From NCBI GenBank assembly GCA_944391755.1, contig CALXUT010000036.1, forward strand, positions 72,186 through 113,315: a stretch of DNA of 41,130 nucleotides, in the 5' to 3' direction. The stretch comes from an uncultured Clostridia bacterium (lineage in GTDB: Bacteria > Bacillota > Clostridia > TANB77 > CAG-508). This document shows, one piece after another, positions 33,224 to 40,940 of this stretch. The notes under the pieces were generated by a model. It worked only from the letters and a program-made list of their open reading frames with translations, did not search any database and had not been told where the DNA came from. Each line of letters opens with the position of its first letter. Positions within the stretch are counted from its first letter, which is position 1. The position numbers were made by a program, and so were the translations under genes.

Positions 33224-35686
33224 ATGATATATAAATTCACCAATAAAGCTAAAAAAGTAATTGAAATTGCAAATGATATCTCAATAGAATTCGGTCATAA
33301 TTATATAGGGACAGAACACATTTTATATGGATTAGTGAAAGAAGGGGAAGGAATTGCTGCAAAAGTATTATTAAACAAAGGTATTACAGATGAAAAGATT
33401 TATAAAAAAATAGAAGAACTTTTAGGAAAAGGTAAAGAAATTAAAGAATCTCTAGGATTTACTCCTAGAAGTAAGAAAGTCTTAGAAAATGCATTTTTAG
33501 AAGCAAAAAGAATAGGTTATAATTTTATAGGAACAGAACATTTATTACTTGCCATCATAAAAGAAGATAATAGTATAGCTGTGAGAATTATATCAGAATT
33601 AAAGGTGGAGATTCCAAAGATATATAATGAAATTGCAAAAGTAATAAATGAAGAAGAATTAGACCAAGAATCAATACAAAGGCCAAATAAAGGGAGAGGC
33701 AGTTTTGCTGCAACTCCAACACTAAATCAATTTGGAGAAGATATTACGCAAAAAGCAGAAGAAGGTAAATTTGACAATATCGTAGGAAGAGAAAAAGAAA
33801 TCGAGAGAATCATACAAATCTTATCAAGAAGAACCAAAAATAATCCATGTTTAATAGGAGAGCCGGGAGTTGGAAAAACAGCAATTGTAGAAGGATTAGC
33901 AGAAAAAATCATATCAGAAGAAGTTCCTGAAATCTTAAAAGAAAAAAGAATTGTTAGTGTAGATATTTCTGGGATGGTCGCAGGAGCAAAATATAGAGGA
34001 GATTTCGAAGAAAGAATAAAAAAGGCATTAGCAGAAGTAAAAAAAGTAGGAGATGTCATATTGTTTATAGATGAAGTACATACAATAGTAGGAGCTGGTG
34101 CGGCTGAAGGTGCTATTGATGCTGCAAATATCTTAAAACCATTATTAGCAAGAGGAGAAATTCAATTAATAGGAGCAACAACAATTGAAGAATATAGAAA
34201 ATATATAGAAAAAGATTCTGCATTAGAAAGAAGATTTAGTCCTGTCGACATTGGAGAAGCAACGGAAAAAGAAACCATTGAGATATTAAAAGGTATTAGA
34301 GATAAATATGAGGCACACCATAATGTTAAAATAACAGATGAAGCAATCGAAAGTGCAGTTTCTTTATCCAATAGATATATAACAGATAGATTTTTACCAG
34401 ACAAAGCAATTGATTTAATTGATGAAGCTGCCTCACAAGTAAAAATAAGAATATATACAGAACCAGATGAAATAAAAATACTAGAAGAGCAAATCGATAT
34501 TGCCATGAAAGAAAAAGAAGAAGCGATTTATAATCAAAATTTTGAAAGAGCAGCCATCATAAGAGATAAAGAAAAACAAATGAAAGATAATTTAGAAAAA
34601 CTACTGAATTCTTGGAGAAAACAAAAAAATCATGAAGTGACAGAGATAATAGAAGATAATATTGCAGAAGTCATTTCCAAATGGACGGGAATACCAGTAA
34701 AAAGATTAAATGAAGATGAAAATGAAAAATTAAAACACTTAGAAGAAAAATTGCATGAAAGAGTCATTGGACAAAATGAAGCAGTAGAAGCCGTTTCAAA
34801 AGCAATCAGAAGAGGTAGGCTAGGATTAAAAGATCCCAAAAGACCAATAGGTTCATTTTTATTTCTCGGACCTACTGGTGTTGGAAAAACAGAATTATCT
34901 AAGGCGTTAGCAGAGATATTATTTGATAATGAAAATACAATGATACGATTAGATATGTCAGAATATATGGAAGCACATTCTATTTCTAAATTAATCGGAT
35001 CTCCTCCTGGTTATGTTGGATTTGATAATGGTGGACAATTAACAGAAAAAATAAGAAGAAAACCATATTCTGTTATTTTGTTTGACGAAATTGAAAAGGC
35101 ACATCCAGATGTCATGAATATTTTATTACAAATACTAGAAGATGGGCATTTAACAGATTCGCAAGGAAGAGAAGTTGACTTCAAAAATACAATTATCATC
35201 ATGACATCCAATTTAGGAGCTAGGCATATCACAGAAAAGAAAACATTAGGATTTGGAAATTTTGGAAGCTCGAGAGATTCTGAAAGTGGAATCGAAAATA
35301 AGGAAAGTGAAAAGAAAGAATATGAAGATATAAAAAAAGAAGTCATTAAAGAGCTAAAAAGAACCTTAAAACCAGAATTTATAAATAGAATAGATGAAAT
35401 TATCGTTTTTCATAAATTAAGTGATGAAGACATGGAGAAAATTGCGCAAATCATGTTAAAGCAAGTAGAGAATAGATTAAATAAGCAAAAATATTTTATT
35501 ACAATAGATACAAATGTGTCAAAAGAAGTTGTGAATCGTGTTTTAAGTGATAATACGGACAAATCCTTTGGGGCAAGACCACTAAGAAGAACAATTCAAA
35601 ATCTTGTAGAAGATAAAATTTCTGAAGAGATACTAGACGGAAAAATAAAAAAAGGAGAAGAAAAAAGATGGGTATTAAGAATTTGA
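33224..35686 (+). CDS. clpC: ATP-dependent Clp protease ATPase subunit ClpC
   Basis: ClpC is an AAA+ unfoldase that feeds ClpP. The 820 residues show two Clp N repeats (1-145), Walker A GEPGVGKT near 212, a UVR-type middle segment near 430-460 (QNFERAAIIRDKEK), Walker A GPTGVGKT near 549 and a C-terminal D2-small domain. AGGAGG lies 8 bases before the ATG. The usual ctsR-mcsA-mcsB neighbours are absent and I see no CtsR operator or CIRCE element upstream, so its stress control may differ from the standard Firmicute operon. Its stop codon lies within a hairpin shared with the convergent gene. Confidence 0.96.
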   Translation: MIYKFTNKAKKVIEIANDISIEFGHNYIGTEHILYGLVKEGEGIAAKVLLNKGITDEKIYKKIEELLGKGKEIKESLGFTPRSKKVLENAFLEAKRIGYNFIGTEHLLLAIIKEDNSIAVRIISELKVEIPKIYNEIAKVINEEELDQESIQRPNKGRGSFAATPTLNQFGEDITQKAEEGKFDNIVGREKEIERIIQILSRRTKNNPCLIGEPGVGKTAIVEGLAEKIISEEVPEILKEKRIVSVDISGMVAGAKYRGDFEERIKKALAEVKKVGDVILFIDEVHTIVGAGAAEGAIDAANILKPLLARGEIQLIGATTIEEYRKYIEKDSALERRFSPVDIGEATEKETIEILKGIRDKYEAHHNVKITDEAIESAVSLSNRYITDRFLPDKAIDLIDEAASQVKIRIYTEPDEIKILEEQIDIAMKEKEEAIYNQNFERAAIIRDKEKQMKDNLEKLLNSWRKQKNHEVTEIIEDNIAEVISKWTGIPVKRLNEDENEKLKHLEEKLHERVIGQNEAVEAVSKAIRRGRLGLKDPKRPIGSFLFLGPTGVGKTELSKALAEILFDNENTMIRLDMSEYMEAHSISKLIGSPPGYVGFDNGGQLTEKIRRKPYSVILFDEIEKAHPDVMNILLQILEDGHLTDSQGREVDFKNTIIIMTSNLGARHITEKKTLGFGNFGSSRDSESGIENKESEKKEYEDIKKEVIKELKRTLKPEFINRIDEIIVFHKLSDEDMEKIAQIMLKQVENRLNKQKYFITIDTNVSKEVVNRVLSDNTDKSFGARPLRRTIQNLVEDKISEEILDGKIKKGEEKRWVLRI

Positions 35687-35694
35687 TACCCATC
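35667..35694. terminator. Bidirectional terminator overlapping two stop codons
   Basis: GATGGGTAT (35667-35675) and ATACCCATC (35686-35694) form the stem. On the minus strand six T follow at once, and on the plus strand a T-rich stretch follows. The hairpin encodes the last residues of both convergent genes. Confidence 0.75.
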
Positions 35695-36010
35695 TATCAA
35701 CTTTTATTTCATTATACTTTCTTAAAACTTCATCATATTTTTTAAACTCATCTTCCCAAACGATATTTGGAATTTTATCAAAAGCTTTAAAAACTTTTTC
35801 TGCCTCCATCAAATATACAACTTGTTGTTGAGGAGTAAGTTTTTTATACCTTTGAGAAAATTCATACAATTTATCTAAAGCCTGGTTAGCTTCAATAAAG
35901 TCCCAGAAATCTTTAATTTCTATACCAGCTAACTTAATTTGCATAACAGCGTAAGCACATAATGCAAATATAATAAATATTAAAATATATATTACTGCTA
36001 ATAATGGCAT
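35675..36010 (-). CDS. Membrane-anchored 111-residue protein, function unknown
   Basis: One N-terminal hydrophobic segment (about residues 3-26) is followed by a soluble helical domain with KDFWDFIEANQALDKLYEF and LTPQQQVVYLMEAEKVF. I do not recognise a family. AGAGGTGAA lies about 11 bases before the ATG, and an extended -10 promoter lies at 36085-36093. Its 3' end overlaps clpC by 12 bases, and the two share a terminator. Confidence 0.75.
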   Translation of the reverse strand: MPLLAVIYILIFIIFALCAYAVMQIKLAGIEIKDFWDFIEANQALDKLYEFSQRYKKLTPQQQVVYLMEAEKVFKAFDKIPNIVWEDEFKKYDEVLRKYNEIKVDRWVSNS

Positions 36011-36084
36011 TTATTTATTTCACCTCTTAAAAATTGTACAATTTTAGTAATCTTGTTATAACTTGGTAGTTTAGTACACAATTC

Positions 36085-36093
36085 ATTATAACA
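36085..36093 (-). promoter_or_regulatory. Extended -10 promoter for the 111-residue protein
   Basis: On the minus strand TGTTATAAT forms a consensus extended -10 about 75 bases before the start. The -35 region (TTGCAT) is weak. Confidence 0.5.
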
Positions 36094-36159
36094 TATTTTT
36101 CGAATTAATGCAAATTTTGGAAAACGGGGATAGTGTAAAATGGTTTCGGAATATACAAA

Positions 36160-36221
36160 AAGAAAGTCCTTTGATATAATAAGTTTAAGCAAAAAAACAA
36201 TATCAAAGAAAGGACTTTCTT
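36160..36221 (+). promoter_or_regulatory. Hairpin covering the transposase ribosome site
   Basis: AAGAAAGTCCTTTGATAT (36160-36177) pairs with ATATCAAAG and AGGACTTTCTT (36200-36221), with two unpaired A. The stem ends at the ATG and contains the ribosome site GAAAGGA. It probably blocks translation of transcripts that read in from outside. Confidence 0.7.
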
Positions 36222-37694
36222 ATGAAACCTATTATATCACAAAATTTATTAAATGTGTTAAAAAATAAAATAATTCCTATAATTTCTTTAAATTTATTTA
36301 ACGATGTTGAATTTTTATTGAACAATCTGTTTGTTAATGATGACTCAAATCACTATTTTAATCTTATTTATAAAGTTCAAACTTCTGCTAGAGACATTGT
36401 TAAATCTATTGTTATTTCTACATTTGAAGAACTAGATAATGATTTTAAAGAATCTACTTACAGGAAAACTCGATATTTTGTTAATAAATCTAATGTTTCT
36501 AGAACATTAATTACTATTGTAGGAGAAATCACTTTTAAAAGGACTTACTATGTTTCTAAGTATTCCAATAAAAAATTCTTTTACATAGATAAAATTTTTG
36601 ATTTACCTAAAAATGACCATTATGATCCTATTGTTAAAGCTATTTCTGTGTCTAAAGCTGTATCTACATCTCAAGCTCAGGCTGTTCGTGATACTTCAAC
36701 TTTTATTAATGATATCTCTTATTTTGAAACTAACTCTACAATAAAAAATATTCCTCGTCAATCCGTTTATAATTGGATTAAAAATTGGTATGTTCCTAAT
36801 ATTGTCCCTAAGTCTGTGGACACTCCTGAAACTCTTTATGTTATGGTTGATGAGAAATATATTGGTGCTCAAGATATTGATAAAGATATTATGATTAAAT
36901 CTTTTGTTGCTTTTGAAGATGTTATAGATATTTCTAAAAATCGTCGAAAGCTTGTTAATAGAACCGTTTTTTCTCATTATGGTGACAAACCTTGGATTGC
37001 TTTTATGGATTTTATTGCTATGAAATATGATTTTGATAAAATTAAAAATATTTGCTTATTGGGTGATGGTGCATCTTGGATAAAATCAGGAACGGCCGAG
37101 CTTAGACTTTCTCAAAATAATTTAGTTAAGTTTTACCTTTGCGAATTTCATTTTAAACAAGCAATTCACCATATTACTACTGATGCTGATGAAAGATATT
37201 ATTTACTACATATTTTTAAAAATAAAACTAAATCTTATTTTGTTGATGCCGTTGGTACAATCATATATAACAATCAAAATCGTAAAGAGACTATTACAAA
37301 AAAACTCAATTACATTGTTAATAATTATACTAATATAAAATCAATGTTAGATTTAAAAATTGGATCATCAATGGAAAGTCATATATCGCACTTAATCGCT
37401 TCATTATTTTCTTCTAGACCTAAGGGATTTTCTACTAAAAGAATTACTAAATATCTAAAGTTAAATGATTATAAAAATAATAATATAAATATATTCAAAT
37501 TATATTTATCTACATATTCAAAAAAGAAAACTACTAAACTATATGAAAATACATATGATTACGAAATATTTACAACAGATAAAATACATAATATTCCCGT
37601 ACTTAATTATGGACAAAATACCGGAACTTATATTTACTTAAACAATATATCACATGAAATATCTACAGAAACTTATATATTAAATGAAACATAA
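36222..37694 (+). CDS. ISLre2 family transposase (UPF0236)
   Basis: The 490-residue protein is full length. The N-terminal part shows RKTRYFVNKSNVSRT and GEITFKRTYY. A DDE-type core can be traced with Asp in VMVDEKYIG near 208, Asp in LLGDGASWIK near 280 and Glu in SMESHISHLIASLFSSRP near 384. There are no frameshifts, so it may be active. A hairpin covers the start region and another follows the stop. Confidence 0.93.
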   Translation: MKPIISQNLLNVLKNKIIPIISLNLFNDVEFLLNNLFVNDDSNHYFNLIYKVQTSARDIVKSIVISTFEELDNDFKESTYRKTRYFVNKSNVSRTLITIVGEITFKRTYYVSKYSNKKFFYIDKIFDLPKNDHYDPIVKAISVSKAVSTSQAQAVRDTSTFINDISYFETNSTIKNIPRQSVYNWIKNWYVPNIVPKSVDTPETLYVMVDEKYIGAQDIDKDIMIKSFVAFEDVIDISKNRRKLVNRTVFSHYGDKPWIAFMDFIAMKYDFDKIKNICLLGDGASWIKSGTAELRLSQNNLVKFYLCEFHFKQAIHHITTDADERYYLLHIFKNKTKSYFVDAVGTIIYNNQNRKETITKKLNYIVNNYTNIKSMLDLKIGSSMESHISHLIASLFSSRPKGFSTKRITKYLKLNDYKNNNINIFKLYLSTYSKKKTTKLYENTYDYEIFTTDKIHNIPVLNYGQNTGTYIYLNNISHEISTETYILNET

Positions 37695-37722
37695 AGATAA
37701 CTAAATTTTATCTTTATGTTTC
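37686..37722 (+). terminator. Terminator of the transposase gene
   Basis: A 15-bp stem (37686-37700 with 37708-37722) spans the stop codon, with a short loop. No long T run follows. Confidence 0.65.
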
Positions 37723-37785
37723 ATCAAATCATTTATATCATCGGATTATTTTCCGAAACTTCTTGACACTAATAACATCAATATA

Positions 37786-37818
37786 AAAAGAGAGGAAATT
37801 AAAATATTCCTCTCTTTT
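37786..37818. terminator. Terminator just outside the insertion sequence
   Basis: AAAAGAGAGGAA (37786-37797) pairs with TTCCTCTCTTTT (37807-37818). On the minus strand T continues into CTCTTTTTATA, so it serves the minus-strand gene at 37845. Confidence 0.8.
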
Positions 37819-37844
37819 CATCTGCAAAATATCCTAAGTAAAGA

Positions 37845-38024
37845 TTATTCTGCAGGGAAAATGTAATCCTGTGGAAAAAATTTTCCTTTTAAGATAAAAT
37901 CTTTCTCTAAATTTTTGGGTGGATCTCCTAAATCTTTGGAACGTAATGTAGAAGTTCTTGTAACAGGTAATTTTCTATTACGCTCCGCACAAAGTATTTT
38001 CCATTTTTTCCGCTTTTCCTTCAT
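37845..38024 (-). CDS. 59-residue basic protein, function unknown
   Basis: A full expression unit surrounds this small ORF: a TTGAAA/TATAAT promoter, the ribosome site AAAGG 9 bases before the ATG at 38022-38024, and a terminator 27 bases after the stop. The peptide is basic at first (MKEKRKKWKILCAERNRK) and ends in a patch with FILKGKFFPQDYIFPAE. I do not recognise it. An ATG three codons upstream abuts the ribosome site and is less likely. Confidence 0.55.
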   Translation of the reverse strand: MKEKRKKWKILCAERNRKLPVTRTSTLRSKDLGDPPKNLEKDFILKGKFFPQDYIFPAE

Positions 38025-38108
38025 CTCTATCATCCTTTCATCAAATGAATTAATTGGGATTCTTGATTACTTTTTCCTTTTTCTATTAATTATGCTATAG
38101 TATTATCT

Positions 38109-38136
38109 ATTATAACATATTTTTTATTGTTTTCAA
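38109..38136 (-). promoter_or_regulatory. Promoter of the 59-residue protein
   Basis: On the minus strand TTGAAA (38131-38136) and TATAAT (38109-38114) are 16 bases apart, with an extended TG before the -10 box. Confidence 0.7.
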
Positions 38137-38157
38137 ACATATTTGAATTCACTCATT

Positions 38158-38244
38158 CTAAGCATTCTTTCCACAGCAATTTTTATACTTCTTACCACTT
38201 CCGCATGAAGACTTTATTTCTGTATTATCAATACTATAAAACAT
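38158..38244 (-). pseudogene. C-terminal relic of a SEC-C zinc-motif protein
   Basis: A 28-residue reading frame ends IKSSCGSGKKYKNCCGKNA. That is the SEC-C zinc motif (CxCGSGKKYKxCCG) with its first Cys changed to Ser. There is no convincing ribosome site, and no larger frame precedes it, so it is most likely the tail of a lost gene. Confidence 0.6.
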
Positions 38245-38398
38245 TATTTTTACTAATAATATCAAGGATTATGTCCTTTCATATTTATTATATTATTAGT
38301 ACTAATTTTATATATGTTTTCATATTTTTTGCAAACAAAATGCAAACAATGTTTACATTCATTTATGAAGTTAGTATATAATAATTAATGAAAAAATA

Positions 38399-38734
38399 CA
38401 ATATGTATTTATTATTTTTATATTCTCTACATTTTTCTTCTAATAGTTTAAAATCAACTACATTCTTTATATATGAATCATCATAACCGTTATCTTTTTG
38501 ATTATAAATAATACTTGCATTTTTTTATCAAATCTTCATTTTTTTCAATAATTTTAAGTTCTTTTTCAACATTTTTAGGAGATGACATATATATAGTAAT
38601 TCATTTCATTTATTGTTAAAACTATACCTAAATATTTTCTCATTGCTTTTTTTATCTTATTTATTGTCATAAACTATACTATCAAATCGTCTTAAATAAT
38701 CTCTATATTCATCTGTTACTGCATATAGTTTCAT
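38399..38734 (-). pseudogene. Broken ToxN/AbiQ-family endoribonuclease
   Basis: ToxN/AbiQ toxins are type III toxin-antitoxin ribonucleases inhibited by an RNA of tandem repeats. Four fragments in shifting frames follow the family order. The first is MKLYAVTDEYRDYLRRFDS with IVYDNK, and AGAAGG precedes its ATG. The second is RKYLGIVLTINEMNYYI, the third SSPKNVEKELKIIEKNEDL, and the fourth IYNQKDNGYDDSYIKNVVDF with KLLEEKC. At least three frame breaks and a central deletion between SSPK and the C-terminal part are present. No tandem-repeat antitoxin RNA is seen upstream, where the MazG-like gene ends. The gene is dead. Confidence 0.75.
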
Positions 38735-38779
38735 GTTTTCCTTCTAAAAAATATAAAAAATTTTTACTATTGTTCAACA

Positions 38780-39178
38780 CTACTGCCATTTTCTTTTTAT
38801 GTTTTCTTCTTCTTTATCTTTTAATGCTTTGTATAAATCAATATTTAATTTATTGCATACACTATTTAATACTATAAAAACATCTGCGATTTCACTTTCT
38901 ATTGTATCATAATGATTTAATTTATTTTTATCAATGTTCATATTCGTTGCATTTTTTCTAATCGATTTTGCAAGTTCACCTACTTCTTCTAGTAATAATA
39001 ACATTGTTTTCTCAATTTCTTGACCTACAAAACCTCTAATTCTTATTACTTCTTTTATGTAATTTTGTATTTCTGGCAATGTATTGCTTTCATTAAGTTT
39101 ATTCCATAATTCTAATTGATTATTATTTATATCTTCATTTTGTTTTTCTTTATTATCTATACCATCCATAAGTTCCAT
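38780..39178 (-). CDS. MazG-like nucleotide pyrophosphohydrolase
   Basis: The 132-residue protein has the all-alpha NTP-pyrophosphatase pattern: LLLLEEVGELAKSIRK followed by ESEIADVFIVLNSVCNK, that is ExxE then ExxD, the metal-binding residues of MazG and RS21-C6 proteins. Such enzymes hydrolyse non-canonical or excess NTPs. The start is uncertain. AAGGAG overlaps an in-frame TTG at 39197-39199, so one of the two ATGs at 39181 or 39178 must be used, and the second has better spacing. The first 50 residues are charged and poorly conserved. Its neighbour is a dead ToxN gene, which suggests a former defence cluster. Confidence 0.82.
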   Translation of the reverse strand: MELMDGIDNKEKQNEDINNNQLELWNKLNESNTLPEIQNYIKEVIRIRGFVGQEIEKTMLLLLEEVGELAKSIRKNATNMNIDKNKLNHYDTIESEIADVFIVLNSVCNKLNIDLYKALKDKEEENIKRKWQ

Positions 39179-39226
39179 CATTTTCTCCTTAATTTTCAAA
39201 CTATAATATACTCATCTTGCAATATA

Positions 39227-39315
39227 CTATTTTCTAGATTTTATGCTAGATACCGAAAATTCATCATTTAATTCATCTTTATAATAAATTATTTTTTCTC
39301 CATATTAAATTTCAT
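39227..39315 (-). pseudogene. Possible N-terminal relic of an acyltransferase gene
   Basis: An ATG at 39313-39315 follows AAAGGA and reads MKFNMEKK then stop. Shifting frame in the A run gives KIIYYKDELNDEFSVSSIKS before another stop. The IIYY-DELND-F pattern recalls the start of clostridial PlsC-like acyltransferases. This is a weak match from memory and could be wrong. Confidence 0.3.
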
Positions 39316-39320
39316 TCCTT

Positions 39321-39354
39321 TAAAAATGCCGTGGGAAAATCGTACCCTTGGCAT
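39321..39354 (-). terminator. Terminator of the ADP-ribosyltransferase-like gene
   Basis: On the minus strand ATGCC-AA-GGG pairs with CCC-AC-GGCAT (39326-39354), followed by five T. It lies 44 bases after the stop codon. Confidence 0.65.
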
Positions 39355-39398
39355 CTGATTTTGAGAAGACCCCAAAACATGTCACCAGTTATATTTGA

Positions 39399-40700
39399 TT
39401 ATAATTCCATATCGCAATCATTTTTTTCTTTTGTTTTTCTTTTTTTAGGTCTTAATCCATAATATATATCTTTAACATTATACCCTGTAATTCTTCTTTT
39501 CGATTTTTGTAAGATTTTGTCTCTTATTCTTTTTAATTGTTCATAATCAGTTAGTCTATTGTTAGCTTTTAAATATTCTTCTAACTCATCAACTCTTTTA
39601 TATAGCAACTGCCTTGGATTTATTTTCCCTGTTTCTTCTATTTCTAGTACATCAAAATCTTCATTGTTTTCTATAGCATTTATCTTAAATGTAAAAGGTT
39701 GAAGCAAAAATTCATTTTCCTGACTTTCACCACAATATACTATTCCTAAATTTTCAAGTAAATCTACTGGTACTGCCATATCATCTTTTCTTAAAATTCT
39801 TCTATATACAACGGGCTTTTTATCTGTAACAGTTTCTTTATCTGTAAATGTACCACCAGATGTTCCAAAAGATACAAAACTCTCATAGACATTTTCAGCA
39901 CCAATTCTCTTGTCCTTATTCACACACAATCCTACTCTATATACTGCTAAATCTTGTTTTCTTTTTGGTGATTCTTCTAGTGCTTGAGTTATATTTTGTG
40001 CAAGATAAACTATAGTTCCTATTAAAACTTTTTTATCAAGTTTTCCCATGTATCTAGACATTTCATCAAAGTCACCTCTCATAAAACAATTAACTAAGTA
40101 ATATATTCTAGGTTCTTTATTTTTAAAAGCACATAAGGCATCAAGTAACTTATCATTTAATGAAATATTTTCTTCATATAAACTCATATTTAAATAATTT
40201 TGAATACCTTTATCATATCCTGCTTTGTAAAAATCTAAATATGATTCTCCATTTTCACTTTGAATAGCATTGCTTAATAATTCTGTTACAACTTCTTCTA
40301 TTTTTCTTAACGGCTTATTATCTATTAATAGTTCATCAAGACTTGTTAGAATAGTTACATCTTGTTTAGTTTTAGAATCCCTAGAACCAACTCTTGCAGT
40401 TATTTGTGCATATTTATATTTTGATGAACCATCGTTTTTTTCTTTTTCATTCAAGGCCAAATTTAATCTTAAAGTGGCTAGAGCATTATTAATACCTTTA
40501 TAATCTCTTTTCATAAATACTAATGCATATAATTGATTTTCTCTTGTTTTGATTAAAATAGCCCTTTTATTTTTACCTATATTTGTGAATTTCATTACAT
40601 AATTACTACAAGAACAATAATTTAATTCTTCATTAATTTGTGTATCATAAAAATCTTGATCATCTGTAGTAAATCTATTAAGGAATGGTAATTTTATCAT
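39399..40700 (-). CDS. Probable mono-ADP-ribosyltransferase domain protein
   Basis: The 433-residue soluble protein has an unrecognised N-terminal half and a C-terminal region that follows the R-S-E pattern of ADP-ribosyltransferase exoenzymes. These transfer ADP-ribose from NAD+ to a target. Arg255 is in LAVYRVGLC, the serine strand is FVSFGTSGGTF (about 275-285), and ENEFLLQPFTFKI (about 328-340) fits the ExE-LLPPGT-FKV turn and strand with Glu328 and Glu330. The last 75 residues are a basic coiled coil. Its own promoter and terminator make it a single-gene unit. The ATG at 40700 is chosen because TTAGGAG lies about 9 bases upstream; the frame extends to an ATG at 40727. Target and role are unknown. 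Confidence 0.6.
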   Translation of the reverse strand: MIKLPFLNRFTTDDQDFYDTQINEELNYCSCSNYVMKFTNIGKNKRAILIKTRENQLYALVFMKRDYKGINNALATLRLNLALNEKEKNDGSSKYKYAQITARVGSRDSKTKQDVTILTSLDELLIDNKPLRKIEEVVTELLSNAIQSENGESYLDFYKAGYDKGIQNYLNMSLYEENISLNDKLLDALCAFKNKEPRIYYLVNCFMRGDFDEMSRYMGKLDKKVLIGTIVYLAQNITQALEESPKRKQDLAVYRVGLCVNKDKRIGAENVYESFVSFGTSGGTFTDKETVTDKKPVVYRRILRKDDMAVPVDLLENLGIVYCGESQENEFLLQPFTFKINAIENNEDFDVLEIEETGKINPRQLLYKRVDELEEYLKANNRLTDYEQLKRIRDKILQKSKRRITGYNVKDIYYGLRPKKRKTKEKNDCDMEL

Positions 40701-40746
40701 AAAAACTCTCCTAACATTTCTCTTCATGCATTACTTGTTAATTATA

Positions 40747-40775
40747 CTTATACCATAAAGGTTTCTTTTTTTCAA
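40747..40775 (-). promoter_or_regulatory. Promoter of the ADP-ribosyltransferase-like gene
   Basis: On the minus strand TTGAAA (40770-40775) and TATAAG (40747-40752) are 17 bases apart. Confidence 0.65.
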
Positions 40776-40817
40776 GTTTATGGTCAACCAAAAGCCCAAA
40801 TCATAAATTTAATTGTT

Positions 40818-40904
40818 TTAAGGAGCTCGTTTTCTTTTGACATTTACTTTTCCTGTCTCAAACCTGTATCGATATACATTATCTCGTTTTATAATATTAA
40901 TCAT
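40818..40904 (-). pseudogene. N-terminal relic of a tyrosine integrase
   Basis: AAGGAG precedes an ATG at 40902-40904 that opens 28 codons: MINIIKRDNVYRYRFETG then KVNVKRKRAP and stop. This matches the arm-type DNA-binding start of Tn916-like and phage integrases (a VYxYRFE strand followed by GKRKR). The rest of the integrase is absent. Confidence 0.55.
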
Positions 40905-40940
40905 ATTATTTTTTCTCCTTTTTACATAATTATTTAAAAT

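Larger units (their letters stand above)
36131..37771 (+). mobile_element. Intact ISLre2-type insertion sequence
   Basis: The ends are related inverted repeats. From the left TAGTGTAAAATGGTTTCGGAA (36131-36151) matches the reverse complement of 37751-37771 at 17 of 21 positions. The element is about 1.64 kb and holds a single transposase gene. Its coding strand is T-rich, opposite to the purine-rich neighbours, which points to recent arrival. I see no matching direct repeat in the flanks (AAACGGGGA against ATAACATCA). Confidence 0.85.

Noticed and set aside
33172-33234. Very basic 20-codon frame overlapping the clpC start.
   Set aside because: It arises from the A+G-rich clpC ribosome-site region and has no ribosome site of its own.
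36122-37780. Target-site duplication of the insertion sequence.
   Set aside because: The nine bases on each side do not match, so none can be claimed.
38735-38790. Tandem-repeat antitoxin RNA upstream of the ToxN relic.
   Set aside because: No direct repeats are present in this short A+T-rich stretch.
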